Positions 37,845 through 46,081 of a DNA stretch of 64,000 nucleotides are shown piece by piece. The stretch is from positions 124,001 through 188,000 of the forward strand of contig NZ_WUWM01000003.1 of NCBI RefSeq assembly GCF_009846885.1, written 5' to 3'. The notes beneath the pieces were generated by a model, which searched no databases, was not told where the DNA came from, and worked only from the letters and a program-made list of their open reading frames with translations. Source of the stretch: Paenibacillus puerhi. GTDB lineage: Bacteria; Bacillota; Bacilli; Paenibacillales; NBRC-103111. The translations under genes and the position numbers were made by a program. Every line of letters begins with the position of its first letter. Positions within the stretch are counted from its first letter, which is position 1.

Positions 37845-39389
37845 TTAGGCTTCGATCTTAGCGAGAGGCTCTACGGCCGGACCTTCGATAACTTCTCCTT
37901 TATAGTCGAATCTCGAGCCGTGGCAAGGGCAATCCCATGTTCGTTCGCCGTTGTTCCAATTCAGCTCGCAGCCCATATGGGTGCAGGTGGTGTCTACCAA
38001 ATGAAGCACGCCGTCAGTGTCCCTGTAAGCGCCTGCGCGTTTACCGTCCACTTGCACAACCGCGCCTTCGTCGTGTCCCAGCTTATCGGCTTCGATGCTT
38101 CCGGACTCCAATTTTCCTTTGATCAGATGTTTGGCCACATCCGCATTTTCCTTGATCAGGTTCTTGATGCCCGGGTCGACCTTGAAGCGCGAGGGCGAAT
38201 ACAAATCGCTGTACGGATTGGGCCGGCCAAGCAATTGGTCCCTAAGCAGCAGCGCGGCTGTCGTTCCGTTGGTCATTCCCCATTTGCGGAAGCCGGTGGC
38301 CACCCAAACGTTGGAGTGACGGGACGTGATCGGGCCGACGTAGGGAACTTTATCCACCGTCACCAAGTCCTGCGCGGACCAGCGGTAAGGAATAGCCTCG
38401 ATGCCGAGCGTCTGCTTGCCGAACTGCTCAAGCTTCTTGTAATACTCTTCCGTCTGCTCTCCCTGCCCCGTTTTGTGGGATTCGCCTGCGATCAATACCA
38501 TGGACTCGCCGTTGATCGTGACCGACCGGAGCGATCGTTTCGGCTCGTCCACGCTTAGATACATGCCTCCCGGAAAGGGGGATGTAGGCTTCACGGCAAG
38601 AATATACGAGCGCTCTGCATGAAGGCGTGCGAAATAAAGCCCCCGCCCGTCGTAGAAAGGATAATGGGAGCAGGCTATAACATGACGGCACGTAATCCGC
38701 TTGCCCTCCATCGTAGAGAGCACCGGCCGCTCGCCTTCCTCCAGCTTGCCATCGATTCGAGTGCGCTCGTAAATCAAGCCGCCTGCGCTCACGACCTGCT
38801 CGACCAAGCCATTCGTATAGGCCAAGGGATGATACTGCGCCTGGCCGGGCAGCTTCAGTCCACTGTATACCTTCATGGGCAGATCGATACGTTCTACCAA
38901 TTCCATAGGGATCCCAAGCTTCTGGCAGGCCTCATGCTCCTTTCTGATCTGCTTGTCGCCCTCGGAAGTCTGGGCATACAAATACGCATCTTCCTCCTGC
39001 CATTCGCAATCGATCCGAAGGTCGGCTGCCGTGCGCCGCATAAACTCCAGAGCTTCCGAGTTGGCCTGGTAGTAATGCTTCGCCTGGTCGGCGCCGAACT
39101 TCTCCAGTAACTCGTCGTAGATCAGGTCATGCTGAGCGGTAACCTTCGCCGTCGTGTGTCCTGTAGTCCCGCGAAGAATTTCGCCCGCTTCCAGAAGAGC
39201 GACACGATGGCCCTCCGAGGTGAGCAGATAAGCAAGCGTTAGGCCGGTGAGTCCTGCGCCAACGATGGCATAATCCACCTCGATGTCCTCATTCAACGCC
39301 GGGAAGGAACGGGGACGAGCCGATTCGATCCAATAGGAATTTGGAAACTGTGGCATAGAACGATCCCCGACAAAAGAACCAGTGTGCAT
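37845..39389 (-). CDS. FAD-dependent oxidoreductase with C-terminal Rieske domain
   Basis: A 514-residue fusion. A DAO-type FAD domain begins DYAIVGAGLTGLTLAYLLTSEGHRVALLEAGEIL, and the C-terminal [2Fe-2S] Rieske domain has CTHMGCELNWNNGERTWDCPCHGSRFD, with all two-Cys/two-His ligands. GTTGHTTAKVTAQHD is typical of this group, often near stress genes in Bacilli. The ATG at 39389 has AAAGGAG eight bases upstream; a later ATG at 39356 (MPQFPNSYW) aligns with shorter homologues. The substrate is unknown; the last 23 bases before the GH13 remnant are its only 3' neighbour. Confidence 0.9.
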   Translation of the reverse strand: MHTGSFVGDRSMPQFPNSYWIESARPRSFPALNEDIEVDYAIVGAGLTGLTLAYLLTSEGHRVALLEAGEILRGTTGHTTAKVTAQHDLIYDELLEKFGADQAKHYYQANSEALEFMRRTAADLRIDCEWQEEDAYLYAQTSEGDKQIRKEHEACQKLGIPMELVERIDLPMKVYSGLKLPGQAQYHPLAYTNGLVEQVVSAGGLIYERTRIDGKLEEGERPVLSTMEGKRITCRHVIACSHYPFYDGRGLYFARLHAERSYILAVKPTSPFPGGMYLSVDEPKRSLRSVTINGESMVLIAGESHKTGQGEQTEEYYKKLEQFGKQTLGIEAIPYRWSAQDLVTVDKVPYVGPITSRHSNVWVATGFRKWGMTNGTTAALLLRDQLLGRPNPYSDLYSPSRFKVDPGIKNLIKENADVAKHLIKGKLESGSIEADKLGHDEGAVVQVDGKRAGAYRDTDGVLHLVDTTCTHMGCELNWNNGERTWDCPCHGSRFDYKGEVIEGPAVEPLAKIEA

Positions 39390-39518
39390 ACATGTTGCTC
39401 CTTTAACCCTGATATTGGCACTTCTCTTGTCTAGACTTACCACCTCGGGGCTAAGCTAAACCATGACGGTTATGAAATGAACAAAATATCCGGCGAAGAC
39501 GTTCGCCTCGAACGAAAT

Positions 39519-39558
39519 AGGGCTGTCCCCAAGCATCTGCATGCTTTGAGACAGCCCT
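39519..39558 (-). terminator. Hairpin terminator after the DUF3231 gene
   Basis: AGGGCTGTC and GACAGCCCT pair, with an inner AAGCAT/ATGCTT extension. It is 28 bases past the DUF3231 stop and on that strand is followed by a short T-containing tail. Confidence 0.7.
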
Positions 39559-39585
39559 CGCTTGCCGGCTATGTTCGGGAGCGGG

Positions 39586-40101
39586 CTAAGCCTCCACCAG
39601 TTCCCGTTTAATCTGCAGCGGCGGCGGTATGAGCCACCCTTTGTCCTTGCTCATCCGCAAAATTTTCAACCCCAAGGCCGCCTTGGTCGCATGATACTTT
39701 CCGAACAGCATGCCGATATCCTCCCGGATAGCTTTGCCCATGATCTGACTGCATGCCACGAGTCCTGCAGCACAATCGGCACCTAACATCGCAGCTATTT
39801 CCTGATCCGTGAATCGGGCTCCAGCCGGAATATCCTCCAGCTTGGCTTCGGGCCTCTCCGGAAGAGACGGAGCCGGTGCAATCCCGTTGGAGAGAAGGAT
39901 GGCGTCGCATTCGCTGACCTCAAGCTCCGCTTGATCGATCAGATTGCCCAATATTTTTTTGAGCTCATGGTCTCCTGCATGGTACTGATTTGCCCGATAT
40001 CCCGAAATACTGCCCTTTGCCGCCATCGAGAACTGCCAGAGGTCATAGATCTCGCCGTAATGCATCGGTTCATTTTTGGAATTCCCGTCTAGAATACCCA
40101 A
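39586..40101 (-). CDS. DUF3231 family protein (ferritin-like helical)
   Basis: A 171-residue, mostly helical protein with the family pattern NEPMHYGEIYDLWQFSMAAKGSISGYRANQYHAGDHELKKIL, the linker PAPSLPERPEAKLEDIPAGARF and a C-terminal SKDKGWLIPPPL. Members usually begin MGILxGNxKxEPLHYGE. Here that corresponds to a TTG at 40101 with GAGGAG nine bases upstream, so this start is chosen over ATGs at 40143 and 40110. Function unknown; it is often encoded near stress or spore genes in Bacillales. Confidence 0.8.
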   Translation of the reverse strand: MGILDGNSKNEPMHYGEIYDLWQFSMAAKGSISGYRANQYHAGDHELKKILGNLIDQAELEVSECDAILLSNGIAPAPSLPERPEAKLEDIPAGARFTDQEIAAMLGADCAAGLVACSQIMGKAIREDIGMLFGKYHATKAALGLKILRMSKDKGWLIPPPLQIKRELVEA

Positions 40102-40214
40102 TCTGTTCATCTCCTCATGGTCTTGTATCAACTGGATGCGCATGTATAGATTGGGCAGTCAACAGACGATTTATTCCTGGTAGGCGGCTGGAAAAATGCT
40201 AGTAAAGATCATAG

Positions 40215-41180
40215 CTAAGCTTGCCCGGCCAGCAGGGCCAGCACTTCTTCTTTGTCCGGCAGCGCGCCGACCGCTCCCTTGCGGGTCGTCGTCAGCGCCG
40301 CGGCCGCATTGGCGAAGTGAAGAATCTGCCGGATGTCGTCCGATCCGATCGCATCGGCCTGGAGTCCGCGCTTATGGAGCTGGTACAGCAGCGCGCCGAC
40401 AAAGGCATCTCCCGCTCCGGTCGTATCGGCTACGGATACCGGATGGCCCGCTGCATGGATGCTTTCGCTTCGCGTATACCATACGGCTCCCTCAGCCCCC
40501 TTCGTATAGACGACATGACGCACGTCGCCGGCAAACAACGAGGCGATCGAGTCCTCTTCATGCTCCAGCCCCGTAATAAACGATAGCTCTTCATCGCTGA
40601 TCTTGACCAGCTGAGCTTCAGGCAGAAATTCGAGGATCGTCTGCCTGCAGGCCTCTGGACTAGGCCATAGCGGAAGTCTCACATTCGGATCGAAGCTGAC
40701 AAGTCCCCCGGCTTGACGGACTGCCCGAATCGCGGCGCGATGAGCCTCCTTCACCGGGGCATCGATCAGGTCTACCGAACAGAAGTGCAGGATATCGCCC
40801 GAAGTAAAGTCGATCTCCGCTACCTCCTGCGCCGTCAGCAGCATATCTGCGCTCGGATTGCGATAGAAGGAAAAGTCCCGGTTGCCGTCGCTGCTCAAGC
40901 TTACGAAGGCGAGCCCCGTTCCCGCCTCGCTCGTCCGCCTCACATGACGCACATCTACTTGCAGCCCGGCCAGCGTCTCAATAAGGAAATCACCGAACGC
41001 ATCAATGCCCAGCTTCCCGATGAACCCGCTGCTTCCCCCAAGCTTCGCAACCGCACAGGCTACGTTGAACGGAGCGCCGCCTGCAGCCTTCTCGAACCCG
41101 GTTACATCCTTAAGAGGCACCCCTTTATCCGCCGGTATAAAATCAATCAAAGCTTCGCCAATCGTATAGACGCTTCCCAT
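40215..41180 (-). CDS. scrK: Fructokinase (PfkB family)
   Basis: A 321-residue ribokinase-fold sugar kinase. The signature AAGGAPFNVACAVAKLGG and the ATP/catalytic motif VSVADTTGAGDAFVGALLY (base Asp258) are both intact, and VSFDPNVRLPLWPSPE and LVKISDEELSFITG are typical of ScrK-type fructokinases. It would phosphorylate fructose to fructose-6-phosphate, the last step needed after GH32 in the nearby inulin/DFA locus. It is however GC-rich and separately transcribed, so it is likely a resident gene. ATG with GGGAGG upstream. Confidence 0.9.
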   Translation of the reverse strand: MGSVYTIGEALIDFIPADKGVPLKDVTGFEKAAGGAPFNVACAVAKLGGSSGFIGKLGIDAFGDFLIETLAGLQVDVRHVRRTSEAGTGLAFVSLSSDGNRDFSFYRNPSADMLLTAQEVAEIDFTSGDILHFCSVDLIDAPVKEAHRAAIRAVRQAGGLVSFDPNVRLPLWPSPEACRQTILEFLPEAQLVKISDEELSFITGLEHEEDSIASLFAGDVRHVVYTKGAEGAVWYTRSESIHAAGHPVSVADTTGAGDAFVGALLYQLHKRGLQADAIGSDDIRQILHFANAAAALTTTRKGAVGALPDKEEVLALLAGQA

Positions 41181-41428
41181 TCACGGTTCCTCCCTGTTCT
41201 CTGTCAAGTATAGAATAACCCGAAGCATGCCATTCTACCCGAGTATAGCCGCTTTCCGATTCATATGTCAATCGTTTAACACACAGCCTGAAGCTCCGCC
41301 GGTTCACCATAGCGGATAATGGAATCCAAGTAAAGGCTGCCGCATCTCTACGTGGTTTAAAAATGAGCTATGAAAATCCAAAGCCTTTGCATATAATTGA
41401 AATAATTCCCATTAAAGGAGGTAGATGC

Positions 41429-42370
41429 ATGGAATGGTTCGAGGATTTTCATGAAGAGATGATCGCCGTATTCACCGAAGCGGAAACGATGGTCGCCCGC
41501 TTCCCCCAGCCCTACAACGCCATGGGACAGCACTATCTGGACAAGTTCACCGTGCTTAAGGAGGCGAGCAGCAAGAACTATATTTGCTATCTGCTTCCCT
41601 TCTGGCTGAGCGATCTCACGGGGCTGTCTCCCGCGTTCAATAGAAGGCTTTCGCTGGGCAGCGTATTCGGCATGCTGTACTACTTCATCCTCGATGATCT
41701 GATGGATTCGCCGAGACCGGACTGCAGGGACAAGCTTCCGCTCGCGCATTTTTTTCATTATGAGTTTCTGACGGTTTTCCGCGAGCTGTTCCCGGACGCC
41801 GGCTCTCCGCTATGGTTGCATTACAGAGACTACGACGCCCAGTGGGCAGAGGCGATGAGCCGGGAGACCGACCATGCCTACATGCAGGCCCGTCCCTTAA
41901 CGCTCGCGCACAAGGCCGCGCCAGTCAAGCTGACCGCTTCGGCTGCCCTGCTTCTCGCTGATCGGGCCGACCTGCGGGAAGTGGTGAACAGCTGCATAGA
42001 TGAGGTGCTTGTGTTGCTGCAGCTGGCTGACGATTGGTCCGACTGGGAGGAGGATCTGCAGGAAGGCTCGTACAACTCGCTTATTGCGCTGGCGGCCGAT
42101 TCCCCCGGAGAGGAACGGGGTGAGCTGAGCAGAGAACGCATTCGCAAGCTGATCTATGATCGCGATCTGCCCCAGAGATATGTACACCTGGCCCGAAGCC
42201 GGTATCAGCAGGCCATTCCGCTGCTGGCGGAGCTGCCCTATCTGCAGCATTTTAGTCGTTTTCTGCTGGACGGACTTGCGAGGGATGCCGCGCATATTCA
42301 AGAAGAACAAAAAAAAATGGAATCGGGCGGATTATTTTATTATTTATCTAAAAATTCACAAAACTACTAG
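41429..42370 (+). CDS. Class I isoprenoid-synthase-fold protein next to a RiPP-like peptide
   Basis: A 313-residue all-helical protein with two Asp-rich motifs at the positions expected for prenyltransferases and terpene synthases: DDLMD (residues 89-93, in GMLYYFILDDLMDSP) and DDWSDWEED (201-209, in LVLLQLADDWSDWEEDLQEG). It should bind an isoprenyl diphosphate through Mg2+. It is not a canonical chain-length synthase: the FARM/SARM surroundings differ and similarity to ComQ is only in fold. The ATG at 41429 has AAAGGAGG seven bases upstream. An NHLP-leader peptide gene follows after 71 bases. Prenylation of that peptide is inferred. Confidence 0.75.
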   Translation: MEWFEDFHEEMIAVFTEAETMVARFPQPYNAMGQHYLDKFTVLKEASSKNYICYLLPFWLSDLTGLSPAFNRRLSLGSVFGMLYYFILDDLMDSPRPDCRDKLPLAHFFHYEFLTVFRELFPDAGSPLWLHYRDYDAQWAEAMSRETDHAYMQARPLTLAHKAAPVKLTASAALLLADRADLREVVNSCIDEVLVLLQLADDWSDWEEDLQEGSYNSLIALAADSPGEERGELSRERIRKLIYDRDLPQRYVHLARSRYQQAIPLLAELPYLQHFSRFLLDGLARDAAHIQEEQKKMESGGLFYYLSKNSQNY

Positions 42371-42397
42371 ATTTTTATAGAATAACATGATATATTT

Positions 42398-42420
42398 TAT
42401 TTGGGATAAATACCCAAATA
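42398..42420 (+). promoter_or_regulatory. Intercistronic hairpin upstream of the NHLP peptide gene
   Basis: TATTTGGG and CCCAAATA form a perfect 8-bp stem with a 7-base loop between the synthase stop and the peptide start at 42442. There is no T-run after it, so it may stabilise the peptide mRNA or act as a partial attenuator that sets peptide above enzyme levels. Confidence 0.45.
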
Positions 42421-42441
42421 TGTGTGCAGGGGTGACTAGTA

Positions 42442-42684
42442 ATGATGACGCCAGAAGAGTTGAAGTACAAGATCATTCGCATGACATGGGAAGACGAAGG
42501 TTTTAAAGCCAGACTGTTAGCTAACCCCAAAGCAGCAGTTAAGGAAACGTTCGGCATTGACATCCCGGAAAGCTTCAACGTTCAGGTTTTGGCGGAAACG
42601 GACACCCAGTTTTATTTGGTTCTCCCGAAGGAGCCTTCTACCGTTCTGGTAGGCGGCAACAACGAGCCTAGAGCAGGCTGGTAA
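42442..42684 (+). CDS. NHLP-leader RiPP-type precursor peptide ending in NNEPRAGW
   Basis: An 80-residue peptide. Residues 15-62 (TWEDEGFKARLLANPKAAV, FGIDIPESFNVQVLAETD, FYLVLP) have the pattern of nitrile-hydratase-like leader peptides (NHLP), which are RiPP leaders. Then comes KEPSTVLVGG, ending in a Gly-Gly like that cut by C39 exporters, and the C-terminal octapeptide NNEPRAGW. ATG with AGGGGTG seven bases upstream and a strong terminator 15 bases after the stop. No maturation enzyme other than the adjacent synthase-fold protein is nearby, and no C39 transporter is in the window. Confidence 0.75.
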   Translation: MMTPEELKYKIIRMTWEDEGFKARLLANPKAAVKETFGIDIPESFNVQVLAETDTQFYLVLPKEPSTVLVGGNNEPRAGW

Positions 42685-42699
42685 GTCTACGTTTTTTAG

Positions 42700-42723
42700 A
42701 GAAGGGCATGCCTGTGCCCTTCT
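42700..42723 (+). terminator. Terminator of the synthase-NHLP operon
   Basis: AGAAGGGCA and TGCCCTTCT form a perfect 9-bp stem with a 6-base loop, followed by a T-run. It closes the two-gene unit 41429-42684 and insulates it from the convergent histidine kinase gene. Confidence 0.9.
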
Positions 42724-42806
42724 TTTTCCAATTTTTCTCAAGCTCGCAGGTGCCCCCTCTGCGGGGAGCAGCTACTACAGCCTAGCCGCGCCCCCATCTC
42801 TATGGC

Positions 42807-44711
42807 TCAGACCGATTCCGCCAATGCCGGAAAAGTCAGAATCACCTCTGTTCCCTTGCCCTTCTCGCTTTTGAATTGTATCGTTCCCTGCATCACCTCG
42901 ATAATCCGGAAAGTGACCATCAAGCCGAGTCCGGTTCCTTTCGTTTTTGTTGAAAAATACGGCTCTCCCAGCCTTGCCACCTCTGACGCGTCCATGCCTT
43001 CTCCCGTATCCCTTATATGTATGCAAGCCAGCTGCTTATTTTCGTAACCCCAGATCTCGATTTTCCCCGGCGACTGCATTGCCTCTATACTGTTTTTGAT
43101 CAGGTTGATCAGAACCTGCTTGAACTTGGAGGAGTTTCCGCGGATATACAGATGCTGAGGAACTTCGACTTCGATCTCGCATCCGTTCATTCGCGCCAGC
43201 GGAATGATGATGCCTCCGATCTGCTTCAGCTCGCTCTGCACATGGAGGCTGACGAAGTTATCCATCTGCGGCTTGGCGAACGTGAGGAAGTCGGTGATGA
43301 TGTCCGAGGCGCGGTCCAGCTCCGATATGGCCAGGCTCATATATTCCCTTTCCTGATCCGTTACTTTTAGAGATAGTAGCTGGAGAAACCCCCGCGTCAC
43401 TTGAAGCGGATTGCGGACCTCATGAGCGATAGACGCAGCCAGCTCGCTGATCACCTCCAGCTTGTCCGAGCGCTGCAGCTGGTTATTGTACAGCTCCACT
43501 TCCTTCGAATAATTCATGATCTGCTCGTAATAATCAGCCAGTCTCCTGCCCATGATCACGATCAGCGAAATAACAAAAAAGCAGATTCCCCACTTCCACA
43601 GCATCAGCTCATAATTGCCCTGGGTTATATAAAAATTCGCCATGTCCCCGATGACCGACGAGGCAAGAAGCAAAGCGCCGAAAGCGAATATGCGGGCGTC
43701 GCGGTTGCCCCTTCGCGCATAGAAAATCGTGGAAAGGGAGAGCAGGATGAACTGAACAATAGCCATCAGCCCGATCGCCGTCGCCGAAATAAAGTAATAT
43801 AAGTCGAAATAGACATTGGGCTGCGTAAGGTTGATGATCAGGAAAACAAACGCAATCAAGGAGTAGCCGACCTGGATATACCGCCAGATGCGGATGGAGC
43901 TTTTATAGCCGCTGCCCATGATTTTCTCGAAGAAGTACGTCACCGCAGGCAGGATGGCGAATAAGGCCAGATCGAAGAAGCAGGACAGAAGGGTGCCGTA
44001 TCTTTCGTACTTGGCATAGGTGTACGAAGAATAAGTAATAAACAGAATGCCTGTCAGAAATACGATAGCCGTGAGCAGCAGCCAGGAGGAAGCCGCCTGG
44101 GTCCGCAGCAGAAAGATCGAACAGCACAGCATCGTAATGGCAATAAAGACAAAGGAGCTGCCGATAATCACGCTTTCGATATTCTCGTCAAACCGGTCCC
44201 TCAGCTGGCTATCCTCGCCGAACAGGACGGCTTCGCTCAAGCCGATTTGTTTCTTGGGAGAATCCAGCCATATGTATAAGGTCTGCCCCATGTCTTCGTG
44301 CGTAATCGGAAGCAGCACATTGTTGGTATCGAAGGAATGGTTCCTTATGGATTCATAGATAAGCTTATCCGTTACATAAATTCGGATGCTTTGGGCGTAG
44401 ACATGGTTCATCAGCAAGACGGGATGACTGGCTTCAAAATGCGGAATTTGAAATTTCAACCACATCGGTTGCTTCAGCGCCGGGTCATGAGGAATCCGGT
44501 CCCGAATCGACTCTTGGATCCATTGACCGGATGCTTGAACATCAGCCAGACGGAGCTCCGAAGAGTCTCCGTCCGCCAGATGGAGCTTCCACTCCGATAA
44601 GCTGACAGCCGAAATAGAGTTATCAAGCAACCGCACCTGATTCAGCACGAACCCTATGGACATAATCCCTAGAATGGTAATGATAAATATGAATCCTCCC
44701 CGTTTTCCCAT
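42807..44711 (-). CDS. Membrane sensor histidine kinase, 7TM-DISM-like
   Basis: A 634-residue kinase. There is an N-terminal membrane anchor, an extracellular beta domain at about residues 30-170 (PMWLKFQIPHFEASHPVLLMNHVYAQSIRIYV), about seven membrane helices at 180-390, and a short coiled segment. The HisKA box ELAASIAHEVRNPLQVTRGFLQLL (His430) and an ATPase domain with NLIKNSIEAMQ, DTGEGMD and GTGLGL follow. The kinase half resembles sporulation-type kinases (KinB-like). No response regulator is adjacent, so it is an orphan. It is convergent with the NHLP unit. Confidence 0.88.
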   Translation of the reverse strand: MGKRGGFIFIITILGIMSIGFVLNQVRLLDNSISAVSLSEWKLHLADGDSSELRLADVQASGQWIQESIRDRIPHDPALKQPMWLKFQIPHFEASHPVLLMNHVYAQSIRIYVTDKLIYESIRNHSFDTNNVLLPITHEDMGQTLYIWLDSPKKQIGLSEAVLFGEDSQLRDRFDENIESVIIGSSFVFIAITMLCCSIFLLRTQAASSWLLLTAIVFLTGILFITYSSYTYAKYERYGTLLSCFFDLALFAILPAVTYFFEKIMGSGYKSSIRIWRYIQVGYSLIAFVFLIINLTQPNVYFDLYYFISATAIGLMAIVQFILLSLSTIFYARRGNRDARIFAFGALLLASSVIGDMANFYITQGNYELMLWKWGICFFVISLIVIMGRRLADYYEQIMNYSKEVELYNNQLQRSDKLEVISELAASIAHEVRNPLQVTRGFLQLLSLKVTDQEREYMSLAISELDRASDIITDFLTFAKPQMDNFVSLHVQSELKQIGGIIIPLARMNGCEIEVEVPQHLYIRGNSSKFKQVLINLIKNSIEAMQSPGKIEIWGYENKQLACIHIRDTGEGMDASEVARLGEPYFSTKTKGTGLGLMVTFRIIEVMQGTIQFKSEKGKGTEVILTFPALAESV

Positions 44712-44779
44712 AAAACACCCCTAGAGTTGGTATGTACATAGGATTCGACAGCATTCCCTCATTCCCCTTCTATTTTTTA

Positions 44780-44801
44780 GGAGATAACGTTAACGTTCTC
44801 C
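44780..44801. promoter_or_regulatory. Palindrome upstream of the orphan histidine kinase
   Basis: The 12-base AACGTTAACGTT is a perfect palindrome, flanked by GGAGAT and CTCC that extend the dyad. It lies 69-90 bases upstream of the kinase start at 44711 and just after the GH88 operon terminator. It is a candidate operator for an unidentified repressor. Confidence 0.35.
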
Positions 44802-44819
44802 ATATTCATCCAAACAAAA

Positions 44820-44857
44820 ACACGCTTTACCGCAGTCCGTCTGCAGGCAAAGCGTGT
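44820..44857 (-). terminator. Terminator of the polysaccharide-utilisation operon
   Basis: ACACGCTTT and AAAGCGTGT pair, with an inner CTGCAG-containing extension. On the minus strand a T-rich tail (TTTTTGTTTGG) follows. It is 46 bases past the GH88 stop at 44903. Confidence 0.85.
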
Positions 44858-44902
44858 CTAAGTCTTATCTTTCAATCCGCAAGCCGACCCGGCGTTGCCA
44901 TC

Positions 44903-46039
44903 CTACCAGAACAGCTCGCCCTGCTCGAGCAGCAAGGAAAGCCCTTCCGCGAAGTAATAATCGCCATAGATCAAGGGCACGTCGATATTTTTCCCTTCCG
45001 GGAAATGACTGGTACCGTGCGTGACGAGTCCTTCCTCCCGCTCATCCTCCCAAGCCCCGTAACGGGTGTAGAGAGAGTGAAGAATACGCTCCCCCGCTTG
45101 GCGGTAAAGCGTGGCCTCCTGTCCGCCGACCTGCTTGGAGAGGAGCAGCAGACCGCAGGCCGCGCAAGCGCCGGCTGACGAATCTCGGTAAGCCGCAACT
45201 CCCTCCGGCAGCCGGAAATCCCAATGCGGCACATGATCTTCCGGCAGATTAGCCAAAAAGAAATGAGCTGCCCGCTTCGCCGCATGCAGATAGCTGTCGT
45301 CGCCCGTGTAGTTGTAGCTAAGGCTCATCCCGTAGATCGCCCAAGCCGTTCCGCGCGACCAGGCCGAGTCCGGCGCATAGCCTTGACCGCCTTCGACACG
45401 CAGCTGCTCGCCTGTCGCGGGGTCGAATACGACGATATGGTTAACCGATCCGTCCGGGCGGATGAAATGCTCCAGCGCCGTATCCGCATGGCGGACCGCA
45501 ATATGCTTGAAGCGCGGATCTCCGGATTCATTCGACGCCCAGTACAGCAGCGGCAAATTCATCAGGCAATCGATAATCGCCCAGCCGGCATTCTGCTCGC
45601 CTTCGCGCCACGGATTCCAGGCGCGAATATAATTGCCCTGCACGTTGAAGCGCGCAGCTAGCAGGTTCGCGGCTAGCAGCGCCCGCCGCCTGGAGTCGGG
45701 AGCCTCGCCGGCTCCCAGCAGCTTGTACCGGGCGACGCTGGTGAGCGTCCACATGAAGCCGATATCATGATCGAGCTTGTAGTAGTCCGCCATTACCTGA
45801 TCCAGCTGACGCTCGCAGGACTCCGCCAGTCCGCGAAGCGCTTCGTCCTTCGTGCTGCGGTATACGAGCCACAGCAGCCCCGGCCAGAACCCCGCCGTCC
45901 ACCAGGACGCGGGCTCAAGCTGATATTGCCCGCCTACGCTGGCATGCGGGTATCCGTCCCCGATCCGCTTGCTCGTTCTGGTTACTTTCCTTACCGTCTT
46001 GTCCCATGCTTCCTGCGCCCAGCCTGCCTGCAGTGTCAT
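44903..46039 (-). CDS. GH88 unsaturated glucuronyl hydrolase
   Basis: A 378-residue (alpha/alpha)6-barrel enzyme that hydrates and so cleaves the 4,5-unsaturated uronic acid left at the non-reducing end by polysaccharide lyases. The two active-site aspartates are Asp92 (HDIGFMW) and Asp157 (GWAIIDCLMNLPLLYWAS). ASWWTAGFWPGLLWLVY and GYAPDSAWSRGTAWAIYGMSLSY are UGL signatures. No signal peptide, so it acts in the cytoplasm on imported oligosaccharides. ATG with AAGGAG eight bases upstream. Last gene of the operon, directly after the lyase gene. Confidence 0.92.
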   Translation of the reverse strand: MTLQAGWAQEAWDKTVRKVTRTSKRIGDGYPHASVGGQYQLEPASWWTAGFWPGLLWLVYRSTKDEALRGLAESCERQLDQVMADYYKLDHDIGFMWTLTSVARYKLLGAGEAPDSRRRALLAANLLAARFNVQGNYIRAWNPWREGEQNAGWAIIDCLMNLPLLYWASNESGDPRFKHIAVRHADTALEHFIRPDGSVNHIVVFDPATGEQLRVEGGQGYAPDSAWSRGTAWAIYGMSLSYNYTGDDSYLHAAKRAAHFFLANLPEDHVPHWDFRLPEGVAAYRDSSAGACAACGLLLLSKQVGGQEATLYRQAGERILHSLYTRYGAWEDEREEGLVTHGTSHFPEGKNIDVPLIYGDYYFAEGLSLLLEQGELFW

Positions 46040-46081
46040 CCTCAACACTCCTTAAGTCTCAAATCTTCCTAAATCTAACTC

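Noticed and set aside
41429-42370. Calling the synthase-fold gene comQ
   Set aside because: Only the fold and Asp-rich motifs agree; overall sequence, leader type of the peptide and lack of comP/comA in order do not.
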